DNA of 63,776 bases, from NCBI GenBank assembly GCA_003427395.1, contig BFEA01000229.1, positions 2,082,780 to 2,146,555 on the forward strand, read 5' to 3'. A model generated the notes under the pieces. It was not told where the DNA came from and made no database searches. It saw nothing but the letters and a program-made list of their open reading frames with translations. Below, in pieces: positions 19,290 to 32,299 of this stretch. Source of the stretch: Chara braunii. Taxonomy: Eukaryota > Streptophyta > Charophyceae > Charales > Characeae. How positions within the stretch are numbered: the first letter of the stretch is position 1; each line of letters begins with the position of its first letter. Position numbers and translations under genes: made by a program.

Positions 19290-20325
19290 TTATAGGGGCA
19301 ACAGGGAGGAGTTAAACTTATAGAGCCCCGACCCCCTTTGAATATGGGTATGGAATAACAGCCCCAGTGTTATCATCATGCGGTCAAAGGACTTATAAAG
19401 GTTGGCGGTGGCAATTTCTGCTGTGGTGACTAGACCTAGCAGGTCCTTCGATACTAGTGTAAGGTCGATCCTCGAGTTGGTCAGGCCACGGTCACCTCTA
19501 GCGGATAGGAAAATGTAGGCTCTTCGACATGGGCAATACTCTGTATGCATCTTCTAGCCATTTGTTTGCCATAAGCTATTTAAGCATTAGGATGTCCGGA
19601 CCGAGGTTGGGCAGTGAAGAGTCTTGAGATGTATAACGTTGTGAGGTCGATCTCCTATCCAGCCCCGGATCGAGCGTGGTATTAAAGTCACCTGCCAGAA
19701 TGAACGGAGCATCGCCCGGGAGGTGTTGAAGGAGATGAAGCCACAAGTCCACCCTTTCAGTCAGATTGCCGGGTGCATATATGTTCACCAGGTAGAATTC
19801 CTCTTCCTCGTACAAGACGTTAAGGCACACCCATCTTCCGTGTTGGTGGTCATAACCGAATGTGAGTGGCTTGAGTCTTGAGGAGGGTGGGATCCAGATC
19901 GCTATGCCCATTGATGCCCTTTCTCTAGTGGGTGCAAAATAAATTACGTATGGCCAGATTAAGTTTGCATTTGCTGCGTGCGGCAAGGTATCTTGTAGCT
20001 GTGTTTTTTGGATACACAACACCCGTCCATTACTTGTGATCTCACATTTGAGCAAATTCAATATGGCATTTTTCTTTTTCACCGATGCTTGGATGAGTCC
20101 ATTAACATTGAGCGAACGGATATCTATATCTGCCCGGGCCAACTTTGTAGCCCATTGAAGCGGCTTCCTGATATCGGGAAAGACCGAAGGGGACGGCGGA
20201 CGTTGGAGGAGTCGAAAGGGTTGCGATGCATTCCCAAGGAGGGGAGGCGAGGAAGGGGGAGCGGGGGAAGGTGGATGGTTGTATGATTGAAAAAAGGGGC
20301 AGATGTTAGGATGCTGCCCTGCCAA
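19290..20325 (-). pseudogene. LINE-A ORF2 apurinic-type endonuclease
   Basis: The exonuclease-endonuclease-phosphatase fold is recognisable: IRSLNVNGL (N-terminal strand with Asn), VLCIQKTQL where the usual catalytic glutamate of QET is replaced by lysine, IAIWIPPSSRL, VNIYAPGN, ILAGDFNTTLD, then in a second frame (19290-19550) NSRIDLTLVSKDLLG and a degraded SDH region reading SFDRMM. Loss of the QET glutamate and of the SDH histidine means the endonuclease is inactive. Confidence 0.83.
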
Positions 20326-20462
20326 TGAGCCCTCAGTTCACTTTCCAAGTGTCGGTCAGTCATTGGACTGTATTTGGATTATGACGGTCCAACAGTGTGG
20401 CTTTCAGTCCGTTCTCTTGAAAGGGAGCACAAAAGGGGGGTCGCCCTATTGATTGTGCTCTT

Positions 20463-23200
20463 TCAGCACATTATCCTCCAGCAGAACCTGCATAAGGCAA
20501 AGTTTGTCCTGAACCGTTCTGAGGAGAGGTCCATGAGTCGTTGGTGGGTGAACCGCCTAAAACTCGTTTTGGATTTAAGAGTTCTTGTCTTTGGATCAAT
20601 CAGCAAGATAACGGATATGACGCTATTCGGGAACGATAGGGACAGAGGTAGCACAACCCCCAGAGTTCCTACCATCCCTGTCTTTGCAATCCAATACTTG
20701 AGTCTTTTGAGGATGACTGTCGTCGACGGTTTGCCCCTCCACCCATCAACTGTGAGACCATTTGGCAACTCTTTGGCCCCTTGTTGTATGTCCTGTTGAG
20801 GTGGTCTGAGTCCTATCACCCATTCCCCTCTTTCTCTTGCCCGGATGAGCGGGAGGATGACTACCCCGGATGACATCTCCTTCGGTATACTTCCATCGTC
20901 CTCAAGCCTTACCAAGTCCCTCAATTGTTTGGGGGGGATGTCCATGCTGGAGTCGTTGTCTGTGGATTCGTCATCATCGTGAATTATCATTATTTTCTGA
21001 CTCTGTGTTGGGCGGGAGAGGCACAATTTCCTTGGCATCTTGTCGTTGTGGGGGGGGGAGGCGTGGGGGGTGTGGTTGTTGCTCCTGCTGGTTCTGGTGA
21101 TCTATGCATAGGAGTGATTGACCCCCATCCCCGTGCCCATCGTGCTGCAGGAGTGAGTGAAGCGTTACGCAGAGCTCGTGTATAAGCACTTTGGGCCGCG
21201 CTAAGCCTTCATGGCTGAAGGCATCGTTTGGGGAGTCTCCTCGACCCCGGATGTCGTTGGTGGTGCCCCCTTGGAAGCAAAAATTAACATAGTTTTCGAT
21301 CTTATCCATAAAGTCATTTACGACGAGGACGATGGCTGCCCCCACATCCATCCAATCAATTTTAGAGATGACCTTGTACTTTTCCACTGTGACTAAAACT
21401 CTCAGGCTATACATCAACACCCTTTTGGCCTCCCCCCAGCATATGTTCCCTAGTTTGTCAGCTCGTTTATCATTCGTCAACAAAAAAAAAATTGTGAGGG
21501 TCCAGTCCACTAGGAACGCCAATTTTTAGTGAGCCTCATCGTTAGTCGATAGTGGAGGGGGACCGCCTTCCTCCAAGGGAAAGCTTTGCGGTGGGACGGG
21601 CTTCACATCCATATTCTCGAGTGAGACTTGGTGCTGCTCTGGTTGATGAGGTTCAAGGGGGCGGCAAAAGTATCCATGTCTTGTGGCTTCTGCTGTTCGT
21701 CGTACCAACTCGGCAGGGTAATGGATGGGCATTCAAGTGTATAGGATATTTGATGTTGTCGGGTCATTTACCTTTCCATTTCCTGTTGCCAAAAAATTTG
21801 CGGCTGGTACTGTTGTTGTTGTAGGACATGTTGTTGTTGGTCGCACAATTGTTCTTGTCATTGCATATGCAGGTGTTGTAGTGTCAGTTGCTGAGCAATA
21901 TCTGTCTTGGCACTGTTGGTGTTAGTAGTACTGTGTTAGTTGTGCTTGCAGCAGTTTGTAAAGGTGTTCCTCACACTCTCTCCGTTGTAGGTCTTGCATC
22001 TGCTGTTTTTGGTAGGCCTGCACATGCGTGTGTTGCAACAGCTAAAGATGCAACGCCATGTGTTGCTACATCAGGAGTTCCTATTGGTGTTACTGTTGCA
22101 TCTGCATACTATATGTAAGTTGTTTGGCCTGCTCCGTTTGGTTCTGTTGCGAGAGCTGCTGCTGGATCTGCATCTGCTGTTGGCATTGTTCGTGCACTGG
22201 TTGTTGGCATTGTAGTTGGCCTTGCTGTTGAGGATGTTGTGGCCGCGTAGCCAACACGTGTTATTGGGCCTGTGGCAGGGCAATCTGTTGCTCCTGCGTG
22301 GTCCCCGCCTGCTGTTGGTAGTGGTCCAGCCATTGTCGTTGTTGGTCCAAAGTCGGGCACTGTTGCTGGATCAGCACGTGTTGTTCTTGGCACGGGTTTT
22401 ACAGATGTTGTTGCTGCATCACGTGTGTCCGTAAATAGGTTGTTGTGCCATCGGCTGCTGCTGTTGCAGCAAGAGTTGCTGGACTTGCTTCCCAGCCTGC
22501 GCATGCTGTCTGGCTTGTGACAGGTCGACCAGCGGTCCCTCCGAGGGCTGCATTTGCTCTTAACAGTGGTCTTGTTGGTGTTGTTGAATCGTGGGAGGGA
22601 ATCGTTGGATGGGTCTCTCTTGTAACTCCATTGCGGGTTGATGTTCATGCTTAGAGGGCTTGTGAGCATCGGTGTGTTCCTCGGGCAGGTTTTGGAGGTC
22701 AGGCGGTTGGGGGGACGGTTGCAGCAGCATTTGTGGCTGCTTTGGGGGCTCGTCTGTGTCCCATTCTGTAACCGCTTTGCTGCCTCCCCCCAGTACCAGT
22801 GTCGTCATTGATGGGATCTGGAAAAACTTCATCTCCCCTGTAAGTACAAAAACTACCTCTTCTAGCTTGATGTCCCTCTCCTTTCCCACAAAACTACTAC
22901 CTCTTTGAGCCTGATGGCCCCCTCCTTTCCCGAGCTGGGAGAACGGCCAGTCTCTGAGTGAGGGAGGTGGGGGCTCCCAGGTTGCTTGCCCTCCCGGTGT
23001 CCGCACTATATTAGTTATTGGGACTGAGACAAGGGATGCGCCGGCAGCTGCTGCTGCGTCAACTGGGACTGTTCTCACCGGTCGGACGGCTGTAGTTGTC
23101 CTACAACCTCTCCCCCCAATCTCGGGGGGCCATCCTGTGGCAAGATCAACCCGTCTCATCGCCTCTCGAATCGCTGGGGGGTCAGGGACCGGGGCAATAC
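20463..23200 (-). pseudogene. LINE-A ORF1-like region with glutamine-rich segment
   Basis: Upstream of ORF2 on the same strand, fragments in several frames (20463-21038, 20974-21522, 22560-23159) alternate with a (TTG)-rich stretch at 21700-22560 that encodes Gln-rich peptide in one minus frame and a Thr/Ala-rich peptide in another. A hydrophobic-acidic segment, SKIDWMDVGAAIVLVVNDF, looks like the folded C-terminal part. I cannot name a domain. The Gln-rich block is duplicated at 24655-25000. Confidence 0.55.
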
Positions 23201-23759
23201 GAGGTGAGGGCTCCCGGGATGTGGGGGGTCCTTCTGTTGGGCAGAGAGAGGGGATGGCTCAGGTAGATCATTCTGTCGTAGTTTTTCCCAATGTTGGGAA
23301 AAAGCCACATCTTTTATTTTATGAAGGAGCGAGTTGGCTTTCGGCCACACCTCCTAAGCATTTAGGGATTTCATATTTTCGTCCTCCCCTTTCTTGGGTG
23401 TCCCTCTGCCATCCAGGTTGGGTGTGTCTTTGACCGTTACATGCATAGATCGTCGAGGCAAGGAGGAAACTCCTTTTTGTAAGAGTTGGGCGTTAGTTGC
23501 GGGTTGCTATAGTTTTCCTCCTTCCATCATGATAGTTGTTGGCTCAGTCCGTCCCGACTCGGAGGACTCTAAAGGTTGTGGGGCGGGCTGGCTTGGTGGT
23601 AGGCCAGGACCCCCTTTATCCCCTCCTAAGGGACGAACATTGGGTTGTCGTTGCAGGTGTGTCTGTGTACCCAGGTTTATTTCGGTGTTGTTTTGGTTTC
23701 TGTGTGCACCGCTCCGGCCAGCATGTGGCCCCACTAGGGATTTGGATCAGTTGTGCATG

Positions 23760-24440
23760 GAACATAGGATTCGTGAAAACCCAACAAAAAAAAATGTTGG
23801 GTTTGAACGAAATTTATTTAAGATTATGAGAGTACAGTTTTTAGGCCTTCTATAGGAGCAAGATTATTTGCAAAGTAAAAAAAAAGCAAAAAAAAAGAAT
23901 AAAAAAATAATTTTGAGAACCACTGGAAGTGGCGAGGAAAAAAGCAAAATTTTCCACAGTAAATTCTTACTAGGCGGAGTATCGTATATTTATAAATTAA
24001 AATATTTATTTTTTTAAATCTTAAAAGATAATGTGTATAATCCTATAAGTTGTGTATCACTACGAACATGTTCAAGGGTTTGACGAACGTGCGAACGTGT
24101 TATCTTGTTTGTTAATAGTACTTGATACGTTCGCCATAACATATTATCCCATCTGTGGGCAAACTTTTTTTTTTTAATGTTATTTTATTTTCTTTTGGTT
24201 TTTTATTTTTAACTTGCGTTTGACTAAGAATTTGAAGATGTCTCCGAGACAAAAGTTGTTTGTGTTATTATTCTACATAACATATATTTTTGACAAAGAT
24301 TTTACTGTTAACTTCAAAATTGTTTTATAGAGTCTATAAATGTTGAAAACGACATATAGTCCTATATGCTAGAATTCACAAAAACTGTTTTTTTACAACT
24401 TTCGAGTTTGTTTTATTGGAGCTCTGCTTTTCTGCAAGTC
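23760..24440. other. AT-rich non-coding tract
   Basis: A strongly AT-rich block without a frame of note, containing several A or T homopolymers. It separates LINE-A from the foldback copy and LINE-B and is probably a separate insertion or the 5' flank. Nothing more can be supported. Confidence 0.4.
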
Positions 24441-24572
24441 CATTGAGAGAAAGTTAACAACAGTCGTATTTTTCATCACCACTTCAGGACACCCTTCACC
24501 ACTTCAGGATGCAGTCTGCCTAAACAGGTGGTTTTCAAGGTCTTCGGACCTTTCACCACTTCAGGACCAGAA
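24441..24572 (-). repeat. CCACTTCAGGA foldback repeat, single arm
   Basis: This matches the reverse complement of about 40985-41118 over its whole length (TTGAGAGAA, GTTAACAAC, ATTTTTCATCACCACTTCAG and so on). It contains three CCACTTCAGGA copies in 130 bases. It is one arm of the repeat that interrupts the gypsy-2 RT. Confidence 0.75.
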
Positions 24573-24654
24573 GGGTTGGGGACGGGGGGGGGGGGGAGGC
24601 AGTCCGATCCACGGTCTGATCCTCCCTCGGTCTCGATTTGTCTAGAAGTTGTCC

Positions 24655-26400
24655 GACCGCAGTTGTGCTCGCAGCAGTTTGTGGAGGTGCTCCTTGCACT
24701 CCGTCCGCTGCAGGTCTTGCATCTACCATTGATGGTAGGCCTATGCATATATGTGTTGCAACAGTTGAAAATGCATGTGTTACTGCTTCAGGAGTTCCTT
24801 TTACTTTTGTTGTTGCATCTGCATATGTGTTAATTGTTGGGCCTGCTCTGTTTGGGTCTGTTGTCGGTGTTGCAACCCGATTTGCCTCTTCCGAGTCTGT
24901 TGGCATTGTTTGTGCACAAGCTGTTAGCTTTGCAGCTGACCTTGGTGTTGGGGGTGTAGTGGTTGCACCACCAGTGCGTGTTGTTGGGCCTGTGGAAGGA
25001 GTTGCAATCCCATCCGCTTTCATTCTTGGCTTATAGACTAGGACGGAATATGGCGGAGGGGGATTTGCCAGAGCAGTTTTGGTTGAGGGGTTAACTCGGT
25101 CCAGATGAGCAACGGGTCAGTTATCATTATTAATTGTTGTCGGTCCATTGCTCATTCTGTTGTTCTTGTTTTCAAGGCCGTGGTTTCGCTATGGCTGCTT
25201 TTCCCTTTTTTTCGTTTCGTGTCGTTCCGGGGTAGCCCCCCTTCTACCCTTTTGTTTGGGGTCATTGTCAATTACGCATTTAGCTTCAACAGAAAAGGCC
25301 AATGTCCGACCGTTTCCCTGCCAGATCCACTTACCCGGACGACCATCTGCATATGCCCTGAGGGTCCAACCTTCGAGCTCTTTTTCCTTCGAGTACCACC
25401 TTTCCTCATCTAGGGGGTGGGGAACTACCAGCTTCTCAACCTTCATCCTCTGGTTTTTGGAGTGGCCTCTTTCCTTGCATGTGTAACACCACGGGTTTTG
25501 GGTGTGGCTGATTGGGACCGAAAATTCTCTCTCTGCGTGAGAGTATCTCCACTCTTCGTTGAAAGGGAAAGGCAGGACAAGTCCCAGCCCAATGCCACAA
25601 GCAGGGAGTTGTCTCTCCTGCCTAAAAATTGGGGCAAGTCAGTGATATATCCTTTGACATGGGCGATATTTTCCAAGTCAGTGAGGATTGTCCCCTGAAC
25701 ATACAGCTGGGAGAATCTGAACTCAACCCAAAAGTTGGATGCCATGAGGTACTCCCTCCTTTCATCAGTGGATTGTGGGTTGGTCGGGGACCATGCCCCC
25801 ACTCACACCGGACTCCCTCTGAACTGCAATGTTTTGTTTTTCATCAGCAAATGTTTGTCTGTAGAATAAAGGGCTATTATGCACTCCTGGTTGTCCACTT
25901 CTATAAGAAAGTGGTCATTCACCAGTTGCTGTTCCGGTTTGATCGATTCCAATCTGACAATCTGTCCTTGGTCCATTTGACTTTTTCATTGATCGGCAGG
26001 GTGGAGTGTAGGGGTAGAAAAAAGAAGTGCACTGTTTTTTGTGCGTAGATCGTGTCCATTTTGACCCTTGCCTGTGTTGGGAAAATGGAATGCGGGTACA
26101 TATAGCCATACCTAACTTGGAATTTCCTCTTTGGCTCCACATACAACTGTTGTATGATGTGGCTCTTGAGCGGGGCCATGGAGTATAGGGTGGTGGATCT
26201 TGTTCCCTCCGACTTGCTGGAGCTGAAAGTGCTTTCAGCAATTGGGGAGGCAGTTTTTTCGAGGCATCCGATGTGGGCGGGCTGTCATGGGATTGTAGGT
26301 CCGGGGGTACCAGTTTGTCCTTCCACGTGGTCTGTTTATTCGCCCCTATTGTTCCTTTTTCATTCAACCGTTTTTCTGTCTAGGCTTCTTCACCACCCTG
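24655..26400 (-). pseudogene. LINE-B ORF1 (zinc knuckle protein), decayed
   Basis: A minus-strand series of frames: SHDSPPTSDASKKLPPQLL, then KRKFQVRYGYMYPHSIFPTQ, AHVKGYITDLPQFLGRRDN, and a CCHC knuckle at 25447-25488 reading CYTCKERGHSKNQR, in which the fourth ligand Cys is replaced by Arg. Next is an aromatic segment (KELEGWTLRAYADGRPGKW) and a Gln-rich region. This fits plant LINE ORF1, an RNA-binding chaperone. No ORF2 follows; the sequence is cut at 24655 next to the foldback repeat. Confidence 0.65.
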
Positions 26401-26439
26401 TTGCCGACTTTTGGATGGAATGTGTTTCTTTGCTGTTGT

Positions 26440-27489
26440 GAGGCATCTGACCTAGCAGGGGGACGGGTCAGATTTTTTGATAACCCTGACAACGTGGTGC
26501 CCTTCTTTGGGGACGGGTCGACCAAACAACCTGCTCCATGGATGTGTTGTTTGTATGTCCTGTCGTTCTTCCCATATGCCTATTTTTCTCCCCCTTTCAT
26601 GGTTCTTGTGGCCGTCTGGGCATGGTGGGGGGGGGGGGGGAAGACCGCCCCGATCAACATCATATAGCGCTGTTTAAGATGATTCCATAATTTATTTGGG
26701 TGCTACCATCCTAATCCGCACCGGGTGTAGGGGGCCATTTCTGATCCAGTTTTAGGTAGCCAAACCTATTGATTTATTATGGATTGTTTCAAGATATTTC
26801 GAGATATTATTCGATCCGTTGTGGCCGATGCGGCTGTTGTTTTGATCCTGGCTTAGGTCAATCAGGATAAAGCGAGGCGAGGGAGAGGAGAGAGGAGAGA
26901 GGGAGAGGGAGAGGTGCAAGTGAAATGTATGGGGGTTGGGGGCGGGTTTGGGGGTGATCGGGGGATTTCACCAGGATGGAAGACCTGACTTCCTCTGTAG
27001 ACCAATCAAAATTTGCACCTCCTTGTGTGCATTGCCTTCGTGTTTGGTCTAGTGTCCAGCGCCACATCTACACATGTCTCTCCTTGTCGCCACCTTTTCC
27101 ACCTCTTGTCATTTGCCTGTCCCCGCGGTCTCATCTCTCCCTCACTCGTTGCATGACCACCACCCGCCCGCCCCAATTCAATCTTCTAATATGCACATTG
27201 TACGTCCTCCTCACCTCTCCATAGATCCTTGGCTCCCTCGCGTATGCATTGTTTCCGTCCACTGTGTCCACTTCGAGTGTGTCTCGGTTAACTCTCTTCT
27301 CACTTTCCGATAACTTGTTTTCGGTCTGCTGTTCCTGCCACTTCATCGGAGTCGATGTCCACTGACCTGTTGGTGTCACTTTTTAGGCGTACGTTATCTT
27401 GTATCATGATACGATGTTTCACACAAACTCTATTTCTGCGACAGATGTGTGTCGTCGCCTCGCCGGTAACTCATCTCGCTAGCGTCACT
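26440..27489. other. Non-coding tract with G run and GA-rich block
   Basis: A G run lies at about 26628-26641 and a (GA)-rich block at 26870-26915. No motif or frame with protein-like composition was found. Confidence 0.4.
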
Positions 27490-28560
27490 ACATCACCAAC
27501 AACCTGCAAGGGACTATCCCCGCTTCAGGTCGGTGAGGCCTAGGTTGGCAATGCTCAAACCTGGTCCAGTTGGATAGGCACCATGGGCGCCATCTCTCCG
27601 TGGCTCGTGCGTGTCCTGACGGGCGGGCCGTGCCATCCGCGAGACTTCCCGTTTCGTTTCTTCTTGAGTGTGCTGACCGTGACAGACCTTTCTCAGTCTC
27701 ATTGGGGGGGAGGGGTAGGGGAGTGTAGAACAAATGTGTAAAATGAATGTTGTAACCAGGGAGAGAACACCAACTTGCCCTCCAAGGTCACCGCTACTAG
27801 CTGGTTATCTTTGGCCCAAGTGACCAGAAACCATCTGAGGCTTTTCAATGATGTTCCGCTTGCCGCCCTTCACGCCCAATCCACGACGATCATGGTTCGG
27901 AGGAGTGCCTTGATTTTGGCATGATAGTTGTGTCGCCTGTCCACTGCCCCTCGAATCGGATGTTGTTCCTGTCTGACCAAGTGACCTAGAGGATGATTGC
28001 CCTCACAGTCTGTGCCACGTAGCCTCGGCTGCCTGCTGCTTTTAACCAGTGGCTGGGGTCCTGGGGATGACTCCGCCCAAAGCCCATTCCTTATTCCACG
28101 TAAGTGCCTGACCCACGAAGTTGTACCAATGTTGTGCCCACCATGCCCAGATACTAAAGGAGGTTGGGCATGCCCAGACGAGGTTTGATAATGTCTCCTC
28201 TGCTCTTACTCCACACCTGTTGCACTTGGTGTTTATATCCATTCCTCACTCGTATAGACATATTGTGCAGGGGACTACAGTGTGCGAGAGCGACCACAGA
28301 CAGGCAGAGAACTTGAGGGACAGGTTCTCTGAGAGTTGGTTCCAAAAGCCGGTGATGCCGATTGCAGGAAACCACGGTCGTTTTACTACAGCAGCGTCCA
28401 GATTTCGATGATGAGTGGTAAATGGTGACACGTTTGGCCCATAGATAGCTTGTGAAATCAAAGACCATTAGCGCAGTGATGCGACACGTATTCGTGTTGG
28501 CCTTTCCTATCAATCGGGGTGCGTAAAAAATGAGACTTCTGCGTTTTTCTTTTCTTAGTT
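27490..28560 (-). pseudogene. LINE 3' fragment with zf-RVT (LINE-D)
   Basis: The minus strand encodes FSACLWSLSHTVVPCTICLY, CNRCGVRAEETLSNLVWACP and then FSIWAWWAQHWYN: the Cys-x2-Cys zinc region of plant LINE ORF2. Downstream is VTWSDRNNIRFEGQW, the usual post-zinc stretch, and then a weak basic tail. Stops and frame changes show it is dead. EN and RT are missing, as expected for a 5'-truncated copy. Confidence 0.7.
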
Positions 28561-30520
28561 CACTGTAGCAGGGTAGTGTTTTTGCGAGTGGCATTGAGCA
28601 GAGACTGCGGATGTTCATAGGGAACGGGGACCAGAGGGGAGGCAGTGACTGACCCATTGAAGAAACTCGATCCTGATGCTACCGGCTGACCCCTGGCCGG
28701 TATCGCCCACCTGCTGATGGGTGCAACTCCCACATGTTCCCTCGCTTGAGGCTTGAGCACATATGTGGATGCTACAGGGTTCCCCGTAATAATATAATGA
28801 CAATAAAGAAAAGCCTGAATGACCGTCCTGTCCAGATTCGACATGTATTTAACCTGTTTTTGCCGACCGTGAATTTCGCTGCGCTCCGAGTTTTGCCAAG
28901 TCTGGGTCCCACTCCATTTTGCCGAGTTGCAATCCTCTGAGGAAACACAACTCAAGCAAATCATGAATTCCCCCCTGCCTCGTTGGCAGGGGACTTATAA
29001 CAAACAAATGAGAAAGAAAAAAAAGAAAACAACAAGTTTTAGAATGTGACCGTCTTTGCTGTAAGATGCATCATGTAGAGGAAGACTGTAAACACGACCT
29101 CCCAGACTACCCTGGCCGACATCATTGCAGTACAAAAAGTTTCTTTTTTCTTTTCCTTTTCCTTTCACACGTGAGCAAAAGAAAACTAAGATTTATGAAA
29201 CTTGTCGACCCTGGCTCCCACCCCCGAAGTCTTCGGGTACAAGCTAAAAGTTATAATTTCCTAACACTGGCAAAGGTACAAGTGGCTTGAAATATTAGCC
29301 TTAAAAAAAAAAAAAAAAAAAAAAAGGTAAGGGGCGATATTACGATCGAAACAGTGAACGGTTCTTCGAGCAAGAGCAAAACAAAAAAAAACGAGGGTGG
29401 TGGTAAGAGAACCCTTCGCGAATAGGTATCGAAGGAGAAGATGGCTCCAATCATCTATTGATGGGGAGTTGCATCTGCTGGAAACCATGTCAAGCGTCCC
29501 AATTACAACATAGGAGCCTGTATTGATTTGTTGATAATGATGGGCAACATTGATTACCCTTATTGGGAGGGGATTAACTACCCATCTATACCTTAGGACA
29601 GTTGTACAATCTCATCTCAGCATATCAATCGACCCCCAACACGTGACGAGCCCCAACCCCCGAGTACCTGGCAGTGGTCAGGTGGGTAGGCAGTAAGAGT
29701 CATCCAAAGGCCCCATTACGGAGAAGGGGGGACAAACCAAACTAATTGCCGGAGTGAACATAGCGTAATCAAAGCAATGTGGGGACGCAATTTATCCCTC
29801 ATTCGGGAATGAGCACGTTACAAGATCGTCTTTGCCCACATAAAGTGAGGTTTCGCCACACCCCTTCCACGTGGCGAAACTTTGGGCCCTTCAATGAAGA
29901 GGAGAAACAACCATATTGTACAAGCCCCTCACTCACAAATCTCAGTTATCCTTCCGTAATGCTTTTAAGTGGGTGTAGTCTTTCATAGGTTAAAACAACA
30001 GTCAATTGAAATGCGAAGAAGTATTGCAAACCACAACCGGTGAGAGAAATCATCCATCCACTTCTTCTTGTCATTCATCCAACAATCTGAGCTCATCATT
30101 CTGATACTCGATAACATACCATGCAGGACTATTCTGACTCTGATGTGATGAGCGTCGAGGAGTGGTATAATCCTTTCAAGGATAACACCCGGACATCAAG
30201 CCCCGCTTTAGATTCAAGCTTCACCACAATTCTCTCCGATTTCAGTCTTACGATTTTATCATTCCGCTGCCGATAGGGTAGGACAACCTTCTCCCACACA
30301 ACCAGAGGTTGGTTAGACCTTAGCCGTGAATACAAGGTGACCCTGTTTACTTTAAAGTTAAGTGACCAACCCTACCTTCATAGTAAATCGTAGTCACCTA
30401 CTCGACTGACAATGTCTTGATAAAATTGCAAAACCTTCCTCCCTTTTAATGGTAATGTAGCCACCGTCTTCCACAAGGCAGGTGACAACATCCCGTTATG
30501 GATCAGGAGCGAAACTCCCG
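28561..30520. other. Non-coding, no gene recognised
   Basis: It contains an A run at about 29303-29325 and a hairpin with arms GTTTCGCCAC and GTGGCGAAAC at about 29850-29881. Open frames have low-complexity or random composition. Nothing supports a gene. Confidence 0.35.
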
Positions 30521-31560
30521 CACAGTATCGAGCGCATCGGTCCTGCACCGTGCCAGGGCGGGACCCTCCCGACCGTGTCACGCAGGAGTTGGTCTGATCC
30601 TCGTCGCGAATACACATGAAGCTTCCTCAAGCCGCTCTGTCGAGTGCGCCAACCATACCTCTCGCGAGCCCCTACGAAAGGATAGGGCCAACGCGAGGTA
30701 CAACTTACCTCCACCTTGCGGGAGTTGTCACCTTCCTTCGGTGGGCCTATCCCCGTCGAGCTACCTATCCACAGTACAAAGGTTAATCGACTGCAATCGC
30801 AAAGGTGGACCAGTCGAGGGCGTTTTTCGTTCGCTATAGCATAAGGGGTACGAGCGGTATCACGCCTCCTTCGAACCCGCACGCGAACCGAAGCACTGGG
30901 GGGGCAGAAGTCCCAAGCGCGACTCGTCATCGGTCGACTAGGACACATCTCACTTACCACACGTTACACAACTTCACTCACACTTACAGAACGACACAGA
31001 ACAAACAACACAGCTACACTCCTAGTCCCTTTTGTAGTCCTCCCATAACCTTCCGACGTGGAAATTGGGTAGGTGAAGCGCGCGAGACTTAGTATAAAAC
31101 CGTGCGGACGTAGAGCCTCCTCATATCGACTAGCAATGCATGAATACGCAAGCAGTCGCAATAATGGCGTACTATGTAGTGCCCATAATCACGCGGTCCC
31201 TCGGGGATCCGAGTACCTCGTATGAGTCGGTATGACAGTCAAGTGTCAAACTCGAAGTATCGTGAAGGTCAAACCCTTCACGATATTACACGACTGAAGG
31301 AATAGTCGTTCGACCCCCACGGCACCTTCGGTCCTTAGGCCGAGTGTCCCGGTGGGCAGGGCAAATAGGCTTTGCGCGGGGGGTGATCCCTTCCAAGCGA
31401 AGTCTAGTACCTGGAATGTCCTGGACAAGGACCTTGAATCCAGGCTCGGGCCCAACGTCCGAGTAAGAAATTTACAAGAAGCAAACAACAGTAAAAGAAG
31501 GGAGTTTCCCTTCCTTTATCAATTTCCACCCCAATTAAACTCCTAAACGTGGGCTCCTTA
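30521..31560 (-). repeat. LTR-like sequence related to 44703-45180
   Basis: From 30521 (CGAGCGCATC) the sequence tracks 44703 (TGAGCGCATC) for about 450 bases. Shared blocks include CCCTCCCGACC, GTGTCACGCA, AGGATAGG, GAGGGCGTTT, GAACCCGCACG and GGTCGACTA. The similarity is roughly two-thirds by eye. It is likely a related LTR. A strong hairpin (TATCGTGAAGG/CCTTCACGATA) lies at 31258-31284. Confidence 0.55.
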
Positions 31561-31584
31561 GGCCATGTGAACATCCAAATTTAG

Positions 31585-31585
31585 G

Positions 31586-31625
<40 letters not shown>
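31585..31625. repeat. (AT)n microsatellite
   Basis: An alternating TA run with one CA interruption. Confidence 0.9.
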
Positions 31626-32299
31626 CGAGAATAAATATGTGACGATCACTTCTCACAATCACTGTGAGACTCCTCTCAGGCATATATATGTATGTGATCG
31701 CATGCAGTCAAATCCAAAATCTGCACCGCAAAACATACTTGCGATCACATCAAAGAGTCAACAAAAGTCCACGCACTACAAGGGGTCAACTTCAACCACT
31801 CTCTATGCTTATACCCCTTGCTTTAGCCATGTAAGCCCCAACCTTTGTCCAACCTTCCAGAAATAAATACTCTGCACCTTCATTAAATGACCATTCAATA
31901 AAAGCCCGGGTGAAAACATTAACAAAACAATAGAAACCACCAGGGCTAAAGCCTTTTAGGTTGAGTATTAAGAATGGATTGAAGTTGAGTCGTAGACCAA
32001 CGAATCGGCAACCGACTTGTTATCAGTGATAACATATGATGATCCTTGTAGGATCAAGCTGAATCTAACCAAAATCCTGAATCAAACGATCAAGAGGACC
32101 TGTAACACAGGACAGGCCAATCCCCAAGCTTAACCTATAAGTCCATGGAGATTAACCTCCATATCACGATCTCACTCAAACATTGTTCTTAATTAACTAA
32201 GTCTAAATTTATCCCTAAAGAGATACATAAAGAAAAGGTAGATCCTGACCGGATCTCCTCTATACAGAGTGAATCTCCAGAATCGTCACCTGTTAAAAT

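Larger units (their letters stand above)
10723..23755 (-). mobile_element. L1-clade LINE (LINE-A), interrupted by a DNA transposon
   Basis: Read right to left: an ORF1-like region (about 23755-20460), then ORF2 with endonuclease, RT and C-terminal zinc motif. ORF2 sequence stops at 16039, where an 8-bp target-site duplication and a 4.5-kb insertion lie, and resumes in the same frame at 11543. The 3' end is lost at the gypsy-1 LTR (10722). The many stops and frameshifts show an old copy. The domain order EN, RT with FADD, then a Cys/His zf-RVT is typical of plant L1 elements. Confidence 0.88.

Noticed and set aside
20870-22520. Plus-strand frames rich in Val, Leu and Gly between 20.9 and 25.0 kb.
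   Set aside because: They are the antisense of the TTG/CAA-rich LINE ORF1 region.
29820-29890. Rho-independent terminator at the GTTTCGCCAC hairpin.
   Set aside because: This is eukaryotic DNA without a T-run context; it is just an inverted repeat.
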